Shown in pieces: positions 1-11,471 of a DNA stretch of 21,605 bases. The stretch spans positions 4,378 to 25,982 of the forward strand of contig QANT01005046.1 in assembly GCA_003254885.1 (NCBI GenBank). Direction: 5' to 3'. The notes below the pieces were generated by a model. The model searched no databases and was not told the origin of the DNA. It was given only the letters and a program-made list of their open reading frames with translations. Numbering within the stretch: the first letter of the stretch is position 1; each line of letters starts with the position of its first letter. Source of the DNA: Purshia tridentata. Lineage: Eukaryota; Streptophyta; Magnoliopsida; Rosales; Rosaceae. A program made the translations under genes and the position numbers.

Positions 1-23
1 TTTTTTTTTTTTTTTTTGACCAC

Positions 24-396
24 TAGAACTAGTTTATCTTTAAAGCTGTAAAAGATGAGAAAGTGGTTACTTTAGCGATTTCAATCCCTGGGGTTGGTTC
101 AATTGTATATAGTTGAGGTTATGCATTGGTGAGTAAATTATATGTGCAATTTGAATGTGGGTTTAGTCCAAGCTCCAATTTCCCCCTACTGTAGATAGCA
201 GTTAAGTCAGTTGTTCTATAATGTATATACCATAGGAGTACGTAGAACTAGTTTATCTTTAAAGCTGTAAAAGATGAGAAAGTGGTTACTTTTGCGATTT
301 CAATCCCTCGGGTTGGTTCAATTGTATATAGTTGAGGTTATGCATTGGTGAGTAAATTATCTGTGCAATTTGAATGTGGGTTTAGTCCAAGCTCCA
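24..396. repeat. Direct duplication of a 154-bp non-coding segment
   Basis: Positions 24-177 and 243-396 are the same segment with only about three substitutions (near 73/292, 89/308 and 142/361). The offset is exactly 219 bp, with a 65-bp unrelated spacer. Neither copy has a convincing reading frame. High identity suggests a recent local duplication or two fragments of one repeat family. The window also opens with a 17-base T run that could be the reversed A-tail of an element lying mostly outside it. Confidence 0.9.
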
Positions 397-1529
397 CAGC
401 ATTAGTAGCTGGTGCTTGTAAATATTGAGAAAACGTGTCACAACCAGCAATCTGTAACTCTTTTGATGAAATAGAATTCTTTATTCATGAGAAACAGAAT
501 TTGCAGAACTTTCGGAGTTTCAGTTTAGGGGTCTTCTGGACCATGGCCGAAATATGGACTTCTTTTTCGGGGCTGATTGGCGGGATCTCCATAGTGGCCC
601 AAAACAAGAGAGGCAATCAGAAGCTCTTTTTCACAAGCGTTTATTTGGATCGATTCATAAAAACAAAAATGATTTAGATTTTGAAGGTTTATGTTGATTG
701 AAAAAACCATAAAATACAGAGGTTCTTTTGGGCCGGTATAAAATACACGGGTTGCACTATAAGGTATTCTTAAAATCCTTTCCTAGTTTTTGCATGCGTA
801 AAATCCAAAGGTAGTACAAACAAGAGCATGAATCTGACGAAGGGTATACAAAATTGTAGTCATTATCCATGTTGTGTATAATGGATAATAATTTTTATGT
901 GTATCATTATTTGGTGCAGGGACTAAATATTCCTTGCCGACATGCACAGTAGAAGCACATGATCGAAGAAATATACTAAAATACATGCTTCATTTCTATA
1001 TATGACTTCAACTGAGGACAAACGTGGAGAGAAAGGAATCGAAACATTTACTGGTAGAATTGCAAAGAAGAGATTCTCATGATCTATCAAGACAAATTAG
1101 GGACTTAACACAAATCATAGCCACAGAAAACTTTAATAGAATATTAATTACGTACCCATATAAACCTAAAAGGGTCCTATTCCATCAACAAGTTCTTTTC
1201 TTAGCTAACAACAAGATAGAATTGGTATATTGGTCATGGATATAAACCTAACTCCATTTTGTTCCTTGTGCTTCCTTATCTCCATTTGGTCAAAATGTCA
1301 TATTCTTCACTAGATGAAAAGTACCCCTTAAAACATGGATTGGATGTTCAACATATCTTTTTTGTGTTGATTTTGTGTCTACATTAATCTTGTGACTTAA
1401 CAAGATTTAGATTGTACAATTTTGACCTTCAAAAAGCAGACGTGGGCTCCTATGATTGGAAAACTTAATTAATAAATTAAGGAAGGTATGCTATGCTGAG
1501 CAACGCCATACTTTCATCACCACCCAAGA
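397..1529. other. Non-coding upstream region of the P450 gene
   Basis: No gene is supported here. Short open frames exist on both strands (for example 435-677 plus and 783-986 minus), but they show no recognised domain and no splice context. The last few hundred bases before 1530 are the likely distal promoter of the P450 gene. I see no clear transposon ends. Confidence 0.6.
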
Positions 1530-1537
1530 TATATAAA
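1530..1537 (+). promoter_or_regulatory. Probable TATA box of the MAX1 gene
   Basis: TATATAAA lies about 240 bases before the chosen ATG at 1771. A start site some 30 bases downstream would give a 5'UTR of roughly 200 bases. The box is inferred from sequence and distance only. Another TATA-like string near 1238 is further away and less likely. Confidence 0.5.
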
Positions 1538-1717
1538 ATAAAGGTACAAAACGTTGGGAACCCAATTTTCACGAATAAAATCATTTGAATAATGACAAAG
1601 GACCAAACAGTGTTCATCAAGATGCTTAGTGAGTAGTGAGACCCCCCCCACTTATTCCATCACCAATAAACCAACCCATTAAACCAGCCCGAGCTCTGCC
1701 TTGTAGTGAAGTAGAGA

Positions 1718-1722
<5 letters not shown>

Positions 1723-1752
<30 letters not shown>
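1723..1752. repeat. (CT)15 microsatellite in the MAX1 5'UTR
   Basis: Fifteen uninterrupted CT units end 18 bases before the start codon. CT-rich leader microsatellites are common in plant 5'UTRs and are usually length-polymorphic. The run stays in a long open frame that begins upstream, but it is read here as leader, because the P450 membrane anchor begins at the ATG at 1771. Confidence 0.9.
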
Positions 1753-1759
<7 letters not shown>

Positions 1760-1770
1760 GGTCTCAGAGA

Positions 1771-4550
1771 ATGGGTGTAGTGGAAGAGACCCTTCAGAGA
1801 TTGATGGGCATGGAGCTGTTATTTACCAATCCTGTTTCTCTCCTATCAACCATGTTCACAGTGCTGGCAATACTGGCAGGAATTTTGGTATACTTGTATG
1901 GGCCCTACTGGGGAGTCAGAAGGGTTCCTGGCCCACCAGCTATCCCCTTGGTAGGACACCTTCCCTTGCTGGCCAAGTATGGTCCTGATGTTTTCTCAGT
2001 TCTTGCCAAACAGTATGGCCCTATTTTCAGGTTAGTGTTACACTATGTATGTATGCAGATAGCAACCTTCTTTCAGACCATATATTTTAGGTTTCTCGGT
2101 TGGGTTAGTTTTTTATACTTTGCTTTGTTTTTTAACTTTTTCTTAAATGAATTTTTTCAAAAACTTTCCTCAATTATCATGTGAGACTTGGTATTACTAT
2201 TACTTGGACTGACCTCATATACCACTTGAACGCATAATTATCTCAGAAATGTGTGAGCTAAATACAGGGAATTACAAGCTGAGACTTGATCTGCTTCATT
2301 CATGTGTGCTAGAAATAGGACAAATTAAAGTATCATTACCACTACAAGGGCTAGCCCTCTTCGTCCCAAAAAAAAGAAAGAAGGGCTGGCCCTCTACTTT
2401 GCCTTGTGATACTGACCAACCCACTTTCCCTTGCCACGTGGCTTCAACCCAAATCTTTGTCCAAAAGGTTTTCTTTTTTCAAATTAATGGCCTTATGGTA
2501 GTACTACTATTTTCAACTTGAGGACAATAGGGATTGGGTCATCAGTCATGAGTACACCAGTTGGTCCCTTTGTTCTCTGAATCATGAGCATGCTACAAGA
2601 TGTGAAAGAGAAGTTAACATCTCTTTGTGACCATATCTTTTGATGGCCATAGAGGTTGATGTGGACTCTAGATTGTGGAAAAGTTACTCTGTTTCCATTT
2701 TTCTTTTAGTATGGTAGGTGTTAATTACAAATTTTATCTTGGAAATTAACTGTACATTTCAGTCATTTCACTTCAATTTTTGGATTACATTTGGGGCAGG
2801 TTTCATATGGGTAGGCAGCCACTAATAATTGTAGCAGATGCAGAGCTTTGTAGAGAAGTTGGAATAAGGAAATTCAAAGACATTCAAAACAGAAGCATAC
2901 CATCTCCCATCTCAGCTTCCCCACTTCATCAAAAGGGTCTCTTTTTCACCAGGTACTGTGTGTTGTATAACTTGTGTTACTATCATCGAGTGATGAAGAA
3001 TATGAGTCCGTTATTAAATTATTGACTATAATGGAGTTTGAGCTTTCAGGGATACGAGATGGTCCACCATGAGAAACACTATATTATCAGTGTATCAGCC
3101 ATCACACCTAGCCAGCCTTGTGCCCACCATGCAATCATTCATTGAATCTGCAACTCAAAAGCTTGACTCCTCCAAAGAAGAAGACATTACCTTTTCCACC
3201 CTCTCCCTCAGATTGGCCACTGATGTGATAGGACAAGCTGCCTTTGGTGTCAACTTTGGCCTCTCTAAACCACAATCCATCAGTGATTCAATCAACAAGA
3301 TTGATGGCCAAGACAACAACAAAGATGAAGAAGTCTCAGACTTCATCAACCAACACATCTATTCCACAACACAGCTTAAGATGGACTTATCAGGGTCCTT
3401 ATCAATCATACTTGGTCTACTTGTCCCAATACTCCAGGAGCCATTTAGGCATATCTTGAAGAGAATTCCAGGCACTATGGACTGGAAAGTTGACCGTACT
3501 AACAAGAAATTGACTGGCCGGCTTGATGCGATTGTGGGGAAGAGAATGAAAGACAGAGAACGAGGTTCAAAGGACTTCTTGTCCCTCATAATGAATGCAA
3601 GGGAGTCAGAGACGGTATGGAAGAATGTGTTCACTCCAGACTACATAAGTGCAGTTACTTATGAGCATCTCCTTGCTGGGTCAGCCACCACATCTTTTAC
3701 ACTGTCCTCAATTGTCTACTTGGTTGCTGGACACCCAGAAGTCGAAAAGAAAGTTCTTGCAGAAATTGATGGATATGGCCCACATGATCAGATTCCAACT
3801 GCCCATGATCTTCAGCACAAATTTCCTTATCTTGATCAGGCAAGTCTTCTGAAATTTCAGTGTTGACATTTGAGGAAGGCTTGAAATTGCAATAGGCTAA
3901 CCAAATAGCTCTTATTTACTTGATAGTCATGTATTATAATTAATGGCCATGATTGTAAACTTTTATGTAGCCACCTATGTTTGACAATGGAGTTTGGTTA
4001 ATCTTTTAGTTTAATTGTTTGAATGCAGGTTATTAAAGAGGCAATGAGGTTTTACATGGTTTCCCCTTTAGTTGCAAGAGAAACATCAAGAGAAGTAGAA
4101 GTAGGAGGTTACCTTCTACCAAAGGTATTGTTCTTCTGCCTAAATACTTTATTATGTGGACTAGAACTAGTTTGTAACTTTGTATATATACCTTTTGGGA
4201 TTAACATTTTTGAGGAGCAGGGGACATGGGTCTGGTTAGCACTTGGAGTTTTAGCGAAAGATCCAAAGAACTTCCCAGAGCCGGAAAAGTTCAGGCCAGA
4301 GAGGTTTGATCCAAACTGCAAAGAAGAGAAACAAAGGCATCCTTATGCTTTTATACCCTTTGGAATTGGCCCTCGATCATGCATTGGCCAGAAATTTTCC
4401 CTGCAAGAACTGAAGCTCTCCCTGATTCATTTATGCCGGAAATATGTATTCCGGCACTCACCCAATATGGAGAAACCTCTGGAACTTGAGTATGGCATCG
4501 TTCTCAATTTCAAGTATGGTGTTAAGCTCAGAGTCATAAAGAGGACATGA
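1771..4550 (+). CDS. MAX1: Cytochrome P450 CYP711A (MAX1), carlactone oxidase
   Basis: Exons: 1771-2030, 2800-2952, 3050-3839, 4029-4124 and 4221-4550, giving 542 residues (Arabidopsis MAX1 is about 520). CYP711A enzymes oxidise carlactone to carlactonoic acid in strigolactone synthesis, at the ER membrane. Visible features: N-terminal anchor around residues 22-43; proline-rich hinge PGPPAIP at 53-59; I-helix AGSATT at 347-352, where this family has Ser-Ala in place of the usual acidic-Thr pair; ExxR at 405-408; PERF at 459-462; heme loop [11 protein letters not shown] with ligand Cys487. Long stretches such as [12 protein letters not shown] and [17 protein letters not shown] are MAX1 hallmarks. 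The first ATG that includes the whole anchor was chosen; Met12 and Met14 are alternatives. Intron 3 (3840-4028) starts with GC, and intron 4 (4125-4220) is open in frame. No frame break is seen, so the gene looks functional. Confidence 0.95.
2347..2395. repeat. Palindromic 13-bp direct repeat in MAX1 intron 1
   Basis: AGGGCTAGCCCT at 2347-2358 is a perfect 12-base palindrome. Almost the same string (GGGCTGGCCCTCT) recurs at 2383-2395, separated by an A-rich spacer. Intron 1 spans 2031-2799. No function can be assigned. Confidence 0.6.
2433..2442. promoter_or_regulatory. G-box palindrome in MAX1 intron 1
   Basis: GCCACGTGGC is a perfect 10-base palindrome around the CACGTG core recognised by plant bZIP and bHLH factors. 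It lies inside the first intron. The sequence is certain; a regulatory role is inference. Confidence 0.4.
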
Positions 4551-5040
4551 TGTACCGATTAGTCTTCAACATGCTTGATTAAACTTTAGCAGTCGTACTC
4601 ATCATGCCCTTAACAAGACAACGTACTAGAGTTTGGTTTTGTGAGAATTTCTTTAAACATCTTCACTGTAATGTTTTTGAAAACTATCATAAAATTTGAA
4701 GCTAAATTTTAAATTTTCGGTTAAGTGATAGCTCATGGCTAGTGATGACTGCAATGCAAGACCGCCTTAGTTTCCTAAATATGTCTCACCATAATCATAA
4801 CTAGGAAGCAGCGATCAATTCCATAATAATAAATGAACTATTTTACAGATGAAGCCTCAAATCATAATCAAGGACTCATTTTTTCCTGGCACAGAAACTA
4901 TTCTAGCACGACCCCATTAAATTACATATTCTCAATAATAGAAAGCTATCCTTTCCTGGTACAGAAACAACAAGCTGTTGATCTTCTCAAGCAAAATGAA
5001 CTTTAGGCCAGCTAATCATCATATGACCAAGTCTCCCTTT
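4551..5040. other. Convergent intergenic region: 3'UTRs of MAX1 and the IQD gene
   Basis: Both flanking genes end here tail to tail, so the 490 bases should hold both 3'UTRs and poly(A) sites. AATAAT/AATAAA-like strings occur near 4824-4832. A 17-base element beginning TTTCCTGG occurs twice (4882-4898 and 4952-4968) with one mismatch. No other gene is seen. Confidence 0.6.
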
Positions 5041-6940
5041 TCACCTTAGTTTCATGGAGTTCTTATCCAACCGGGTTGGCATGCAAAGTGGCTTCGAGAA
5101 GTTGACTGAAGAAGGCTCAGAACCAGCACTACTCTTGGAATCCCCATTAGAGAAAGCCCCAGACCTCTTGAGAAACTGAAACTCATCCATGGATTGCCTT
5201 TGAATTCTGTGAGACACATAACTGCCTGGTTTCTGCTTTGCCTTAGTTGACTCAGTCAGGTTCATGTAACTTGGCCTAAAGTTATTGCTGTCATCTGTTC
5301 TATCGGAAGCCAATCCGGTGTTCCCAGAAACTGGTGTTGTGGATGTGCAGAGAGAAGATGAAGCAGAGCTCTCATCGTACCTGAATTCCGAACTTGGGCT
5401 TGACGAAGAGCGAGTAACTTGCCCAATATGGGGAGGCTTTGCAGAAATCCTAGTGGTGACATTGTTCTTTCTGACCTTGACTGAGCATGGTTCTGAAGAT
5501 TTTGATTGTTTGCCCACAAAAGAGTCTGCACAACTCTTAGGAGGTGGTGTGATCTCAGATGGGTCAGTGTGGGATTGTTCCATCAGCCTAGTCTCCCATG
5601 GCTTGGCTGACATCCAACGCTCTAGCCAACTCCATCCCCAGCTATTTTTATCAAATTGATTCTTGAGAGAGTACACTGAGGAAGTGGTGCGAGAATTAGA
5701 ATCTGGGGTTGATCTCCATTGCTGAGAAAACAAAAAAAGAAACTCAGTCTTGCTTATATCATTGAAAAAGAAAGGTAACAGATATCTTCATTTTAATTAC
5801 TACCTTCTGAGCAAGAGAGTAAGCAAGTGCTCTCTCCCTCTTGAAGGCTCCTTCTTGCCTCATTTGTATCTTGGCTTTGACATCATCTATGGTTCCCTTG
5901 CTATCACACCACCCTTCCTGCATTTGCATCTTTCATTATTTAAGAGAAAACAATACTAATAAAATCCTCATGGCATTGCTAATGAAAGCAACAAACTTCA
6001 TGAGTTTAACTTTAAGGTGGTACCTCAGCTTCTTTTAAGAGATCAGCTTGGGTGCGGCGTTCATTGATCATGTTCTGCACAGCTTGGCCCTCTATTGACA
6101 TTCGAACGCGACGAGCCCTGACACGGGCCTGAACTCGAACAAGAGCCTGCATGCACCTCAGTGTTACTGCAGCCTGCTTCCTCACTTGTCGACCCCGAAC
6201 CAGAGCTTGAAGCCTCACCACTCCTTTCAAGGCCTTCAAAGCCCTTCTTGCCTGCAACGCAGTGTCCGCAGAAAAAAAAGCTTCAAACTTTCCATAATAG
6301 AAGGAAAATCTTTAACATTAAGCTCAATGGGCAATCGCGTATTATAAAACAGATGTCTATGAACCTTAAGTTAACAAAGCAAAGTACACAAAGATTTCAA
6401 CAGTACCCAAGTCATAGTACATGCTCATCAAAAATTACAATTTTTATATCAACAAGTATGTTTTTAAAAGATCTATGCCTATGGTTTCAGATTTCAAAAG
6501 CTTAAAAATGAAAGGAAAGGCATTTACCAAGAAGCCTCGGAAAGCAGTTTGGATCCTAATAGCAGCCCATTCTTGCCTCACAACCCTGAAATCTTTAGGA
6601 GGAGCTCGAACCACTGTGGCCACTGCAGCAGTATATGCATCAGCCCCTCTTGGAGAATCTGACCCTTCAGAAGCTGCCCTGTGATTCCCTTTGAAACCCT
6701 TCCATGAAGACCCCAAATCCCCTGAAGAACTCCTCCACAGCCTCCATTTCTTGCTCTTCCCAACACTCACCTTGTCCTACAAAAAACCAGAAAAAAAAAA
6801 AAAAAGCTTCAGTGTACTGCTAAGTACTGCATTACATAGAGAGCTGAAAAAAATGATGAAGAATGTAGCTTTACATGGTCGTCTTTGTCGAGTTTTTTGA
6901 GACCTATAAGAGCTTTGACCCATTTTCCGGAAGCACCCAT
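5041..6940 (-). CDS. IQ67-domain (IQD) calmodulin-binding protein
   Basis: Exons on the minus strand: 6940-6875, 6776-6528, 6251-6024, 5917-5804 and 5721-5041; all introns are phase 0. The protein has 445 residues. It opens with the IQD-type block [16 protein letters not shown]. The IQ67 domain covers about residues 91-157, with three IQ motifs ([25 protein letters not shown] and VQARVRARR) overlapped by basic and hydrophobic calmodulin-binding spacers. The intron between exons 2 and 3 cuts the first IQ motif after Leu105, the position typical of this family. Then follow a GWCDS segment and a [17 protein letters not shown] block, typical of plant IQDs, and a long Ser/Thr-rich basic tail. IQDs act as calmodulin-binding scaffolds at microtubules, plasma membrane or nucleus. 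The IQD6/7/8 branch is my best guess, from memory. The first 22-residue exon is too short to be found by ORF length; it was placed from the family N-terminus and a GT donor at 6874. Confidence 0.93.
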
Positions 6941-8850
6941 TTATGTAAAAACTTTGTGCTGGAGCCCAGAAGAAGTAAAAACAGCGGCGTGAGTTTTGAA
7001 GAAACAGAGAGCTTGAAAGAGCTCAAGATGACTGAGCTTCTAAAAAACTTGCACAGGTTATGGGGTTACAGGCTTACAGCTTAGCAGAAACAGACTCCAA
7101 ACAGACTCCAAACTCCAAAGAAAACGTGGGACGTGGGTTTTGTTTTGCTTTGTTTTGTGGATTAGTGGGTGAGTGTTGGTCTAAAGACAGGAGAGAGAGA
7201 GAGAGCCGTTCGATATTTGAAATTCAAACACAGAACGAACGAATGGGAAAGGGAGGTACATCGCGCTCGATTCCTTTGGAGGAGTGCAGTTGTTTGCCCC
7301 TGTTTTCCGCGAAAATTACGAAATTAGACCCAATACTTTTTTGGGGTAAATTTTTCAAAGGCCACGACGGCACGAGCCCGTTTTGTCAGTACTTTGAAGG
7401 TTACGAAAAGGCCCAAAAAGCAAAGCGACAAGAGATCTCCTGGATTGGACAGTAGTCCCTAGTCCACTTCACTTTGTGTTTTTCGATTTTCAAGTGGGAC
7501 CACCTTCGGACAATGGGATTGGACCACTTGGCTCCAGGTCCCACATACTTTTAAACTTTTTATGAAAACATTAAAATTTAGTCCTTTTAATATTTTTTAT
7601 TTGAAAAAAATCTTATGACTTTTTTTTTTCTAAATAAAACCCTTTATTGCTCTTGTCAAAGAAATATATCTTTGTTGACCAAAAAAAGAAATATATCTTT
7701 ATTTTTAAAAATATAAAATACAATTCATCTCATATTTTTCAAATAAATGTTAAGTTTTATTTAAAGAAGAAAGCACTGAATGAGCAAAAATTATGGAATG
7801 AAGCAGTTATACTACTACGTGTCTAGTACACTCACTTAAAATAAAGAGGCATAAACTTATTAATGAGTTGCTACACTTACTGTTGAATCAGTTGTCACAG
7901 ACTCACAGTATTCTTAAATTCTCATGAACTTATTAATCCAAAGTTTGAAAGATCAGCAAAGCAAGGTTGAGTCAATTACTTGTAATTATAATATGACATC
8001 CGAGATGCCTTGGAAACTTACAAGAGAGAGACCCCTATGACCATTATATTGTTTTAAACACTTGTTTTTAATGATGGAATTCATTTATTAATACAACCTT
8101 TGACGTATTGAAGAGTTTCGACATGCACAAAATTGCAGAGGTTAAAGAGACACTAATTATTATTGTTTTGAATGTGATTCTGTTCTAGTGTTCTGGGCAT
8201 GCAACATGCACAGTGAAGACAAGAGTCTGAAGAGTGAAGAGTGAAGACTGAATACTGAAGAGCATTCGGGAAAGAAGCATTTATTTAGAGAAAAGTGATT
8301 TTTTTGTTTGTTTTTTTAATTATTCGAGGTCACCAAACACCCACCAGCCAGACTTTTTATGTTTGTCAGTCGTTGAAATCGAGGTTGAACACTCTTGTCG
8401 ACTTCCTACCAAGATTTCAAATTCCCACTTTTGCCAAATTTATCAACTAAATTAATGGACTTTCAATTCTTAAATGAAATTTACCTTGGATTCCTTCTTT
8501 TATGTTTTGGGAAAATGGAATTCCTTTTTCTGTCCAGAATGAAGTATTTTTTAGTGCAGAATTCAAATGCCAGAGTAATGAGATGTGAAGGAGTGTTCAA
8601 ATGCTCACATACATTGCATTACACCACTTTCAATGCTATATATTGCATACAACTGAGAGAGACAGAGAAATAAGGAAGCCATTTTCGCATCATTCATAAT
8701 ACAAAGGGAGAGAGCATATTTACAACTTAGAAAGTGAAAACAGAGTCAAAAAAGAATAACAAATTAGAGAACAAGAAGTTCCCAACTTACACTCTAGAGC
8801 ATTTTAGGCTCAACTGAACCTAACTTCAAGAGCAGCACGTTAACCATTTG
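6941..8850. other. Promoter side of the IQD gene and 3' flank of the IQM gene
   Basis: No gene is supported in these 1.9 kb. The part next to 6940 is the IQD leader and promoter. It contains a short GA run at 7191-7205 (a CT run on the coding strand). Around 7655-7700 the string AAAGAAATATATCTTT is repeated in direct orientation. Positions 8210-8265 hold degenerate GAAGAGT/GAAGACT units. The last 200 bases before 8851 should contain the IQM 3'UTR. The 131-codon plus frame at 7060-7455 has no recognisable domain. Confidence 0.55.
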
Positions 8851-11471
8851 CTAAATGCCAGATGTCTGATTGGCATTGGGAAGGGACACCCTTGGGCTAG
8901 GGAGGCCCATATATGCAAGCCTAGGTGAGACCCTGATCTTTGGGCTTGGTCTTGGAGACGGGATTGGAGCATAGCCTCCAAGGCGGCCAGGTGTGACCCT
9001 GGGTGATAGGTTGACTTGTTCAAGAGCTTGGAATTGTAGCTCTGCTGGATAGTCCCTCACACACCCAATGCGTGGACCAACCCCACTTGTCCACTTGCAA
9101 GACAAACGCTTAGAAGAGTCAAATACTGGTGGTGCGTCTTCTGCATTTGTTGCATTGGACCCCATACAGCTTTCATGTTGATGATGGGTTGGAATGGGGT
9201 CATTGCTTCTAGGCCCATAAACACTGGCAGCATTAATATCCAAGCTTACAGTTGTTATTGTGGATGACCCATTCACCTCTGGGTTAGAGCATTCTTCTTC
9301 AGGAACTTTGAATGAGGTTTTGTCATCATCTATTGCACACATCTGAAAGATAAGAAACAGAATGAGAGTGAGAATTAGCTATTTCTACCCAAAGAAGTTG
9401 TTTTCAAAAATCATCCCTTGTTGTACTTTGTGTGCATATTGAACACTGCAATATGCAGGCCACAGCTGAACGCAACTGATTACCTTGACATTGGTTAGGT
9501 CTACTTGGTGCTCCTCCAGGAAGCTAATGAATTCTTTGAAATTGTCTTCAGTTGGGAGATAGTGACCACTGTATGGCCATATAGCCTAAAGAAGTAAACG
9601 ATAAGGAGATTAATTAGCTCATTGGCAAACATCTGTAATGTTTTATGCTAACAGGCTATGAATCTAAACTATTAATCAGCTGGTAAAAGTCAAGTCTGGA
9701 TGTGAGGTCTTAATTCACAGTCCAGCCTGCTTAATGTACCTCAAGAACCCCATTGTGGGCAACTAATCTTCCAGCTGCAGTCGTAGCCCCTCCAGAAAGA
9801 AAACTCGAGTGCTGAAAAGCACCTTTCTTTTTCTGCCCCACATATAAAGCCCTGGATGTGCTCAGCACAAAAATCCACTTACACCCTTCAAATGTGTCAA
9901 CAAGCATCCCAGTTTCTCTGTGCACAAGTTTCCCATCCTCCACGATCACTTCATATGCCTCTCGCTCTTTCTGCAAAAGAAAATGAAGAAACAATAAGTA
10001 AATGCATTGTAGTTGATCAGTATGTGTAGGCAAATTGCACATGATGAGGGTAGTAATCAAGTCCTTACTGGTCCAAGATATTTGATGCACTGGCGTTGTA
10101 GAACAGTCCTTGGACACTTCTTGACATTTGATTCTTTACCATCACCAACATCCAACCTTAAGTTCCAGGTGAGTAAAAAACGTTACATTATGCATAATAA
10201 CCTAACCTTATAACATTGAACTGTATTATGGAAGAGGGTTTTGCTCAGGCAGACTTACCAGTAAAAGAAAGGTTGGGTGCTCTTGCAATCAGTCCAGATA
10301 TCGTAGTAGAATTGCAAATTGTGTCCATAACGATGGCGTGGATCAATCTATCAAAAAGATGGAGCAATGAAGCATATGTTAAGTTCAATGATTTTCAGTT
10401 TCTATAACTACACTATGGGGTTTGCAATATGGAAATCCATCCAATTCATCAATGTCCATGGACCAGGCTGGCCCAGGATCGCAGTGGGGCGGTTGTCAGG
10501 CCCCCGGTTTTTTAAGTCCAGCCCAAGTAGAGGGTCTCAATCCAAGTCCAAATGGTCAACTTTCAGGACTAGTGTGTGAATTCTCCAATAATTCTATATG
10601 ACAACAATGCCTTTCCACTTGAAATGCATAGATTGCTTAAAGAATTATTTGTTTGTTTGTTTAGTATTACAGCTTTGGATTCTGCAGTTTTGTGTTTCTA
10701 GTAAAATAAACTCTTACTTGCATCATTCTTTCTTGGATGAAAACTACAAAAGCACAAAGAAAAGAAGAGCTAAAAAGAATTGAATTACAAGACTCACAGC
10801 TTCAAGCCAGTGCTGCAGGGCTAGTTTCTGAGCCTTCTCATCCTTGGACAAACCCTTCCCAACCTGCAAACACAAAACCCAAACTTTTCTGTTAATTTGG
10901 AAATTCTCCAAAAACACACATCACAGCAATTCATTCACATCACCAAATTAAAGTACCTTGGCAGCCCTTGTCCTAGCCCTTGCCCACCTTGACACAGCAG
11001 TTTCATGTTTCTCAATGTTGAAGAATGATACTGAACTTCTTTTCAGAGCTGCAAAGTCCAAGGCCTTCCACCTACAACAATTGAACAAATTTAAGAAACA
11101 GAGGATTAATTGAAAACACCAAAAGAACAGAAGGGTAACAAAAATCTGACATAGTTCTAATGTACAAACCATAGTTCCTCAACCACAACAGCACAATCTG
11201 CAAGGTTACGCCTAGTCCTATAACTCTTATACACTTTCTGAAGCTTAGTTGCTGCAGCATCAAGCTCACTAACTGGCCTTGGAGAGAACAACATCAATGG
11301 TTCAGGAAGCAAAATTGTGGGTTTCTTTATCTGCATTGTTTCACGATTTCTACCCATTGAAGAGGTTGAATCTGAAGTCTGTTTCTCAAGAATTGATTTC
11401 TCATCAGATGCTTCAAGTTTTGGTTCTGTGAATTCCCAATTTTTGAAGCTTATTGACCTTTCAATGCTCAT
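8851..11471 (-). CDS. IQM-family IQ-motif calmodulin-binding protein (5' end possibly broken)
   Basis: Exons on the minus strand: 11471-11170, 11071-10957, 10863-10798, 10347-10259, 10156-10069, 9970-9740, 9585-9484 and 9342-8851. They join in frame to 494 residues from Met at 11471. The single IQ motif ([13 protein letters not shown]) is at about residues 76-88. It is followed by the long conserved IQM core ([100 protein letters not shown]). The C-terminus has [18 protein letters not shown] and a run of Ser-Pro-Arg motifs. IQM proteins bind calmodulin independently of calcium; Arabidopsis IQM1 is reported to stimulate a catalase. I cannot say which IQM this is. About 63 further codons upstream look coding but lie in shifted frames, so the natural start is probably at 11660 (see the separate entry). 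A 5'UTR intron (GT near 11879, AG at 11713-11712) is possible. Confidence 0.92.

Noticed and set aside
435-677. 80-codon plus frame upstream of MAX1
   Set aside because: No recognisable domain, no splice signals or promoter context, and a competing frame on the other strand; length is within chance for this region.
1636-1770. Start of the P450 at an upstream frame running through the CT repeat
   Set aside because: The upstream frame only adds low-complexity Ser-Leu repeats; the expected anchor begins at 1771.
4023-4550. Single continuous 175-codon exon at the MAX1 3' end
   Set aside because: MAX1 homology stops at LLPK and resumes at GTWVWLAL, with GT..AG borders at 4125 and 4220, so the middle is an in-frame intron.
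5285-5659. 124-codon plus frame inside the last IQD exon
   Set aside because: Antisense shadow of a well-supported exon; no independent evidence.
7060-7455. 131-codon plus frame opposite the IQD promoter
   Set aside because: Low-complexity, no known domain, and it lies in the leader/promoter of the minus-strand IQD gene.
7854-7937. Possible small insertion flanked by 11-bp AACTTATTAAT repeats
   Set aside because: The 62 bases between have no inverted ends or A-tail, and short AT-rich repeats arise by chance here.
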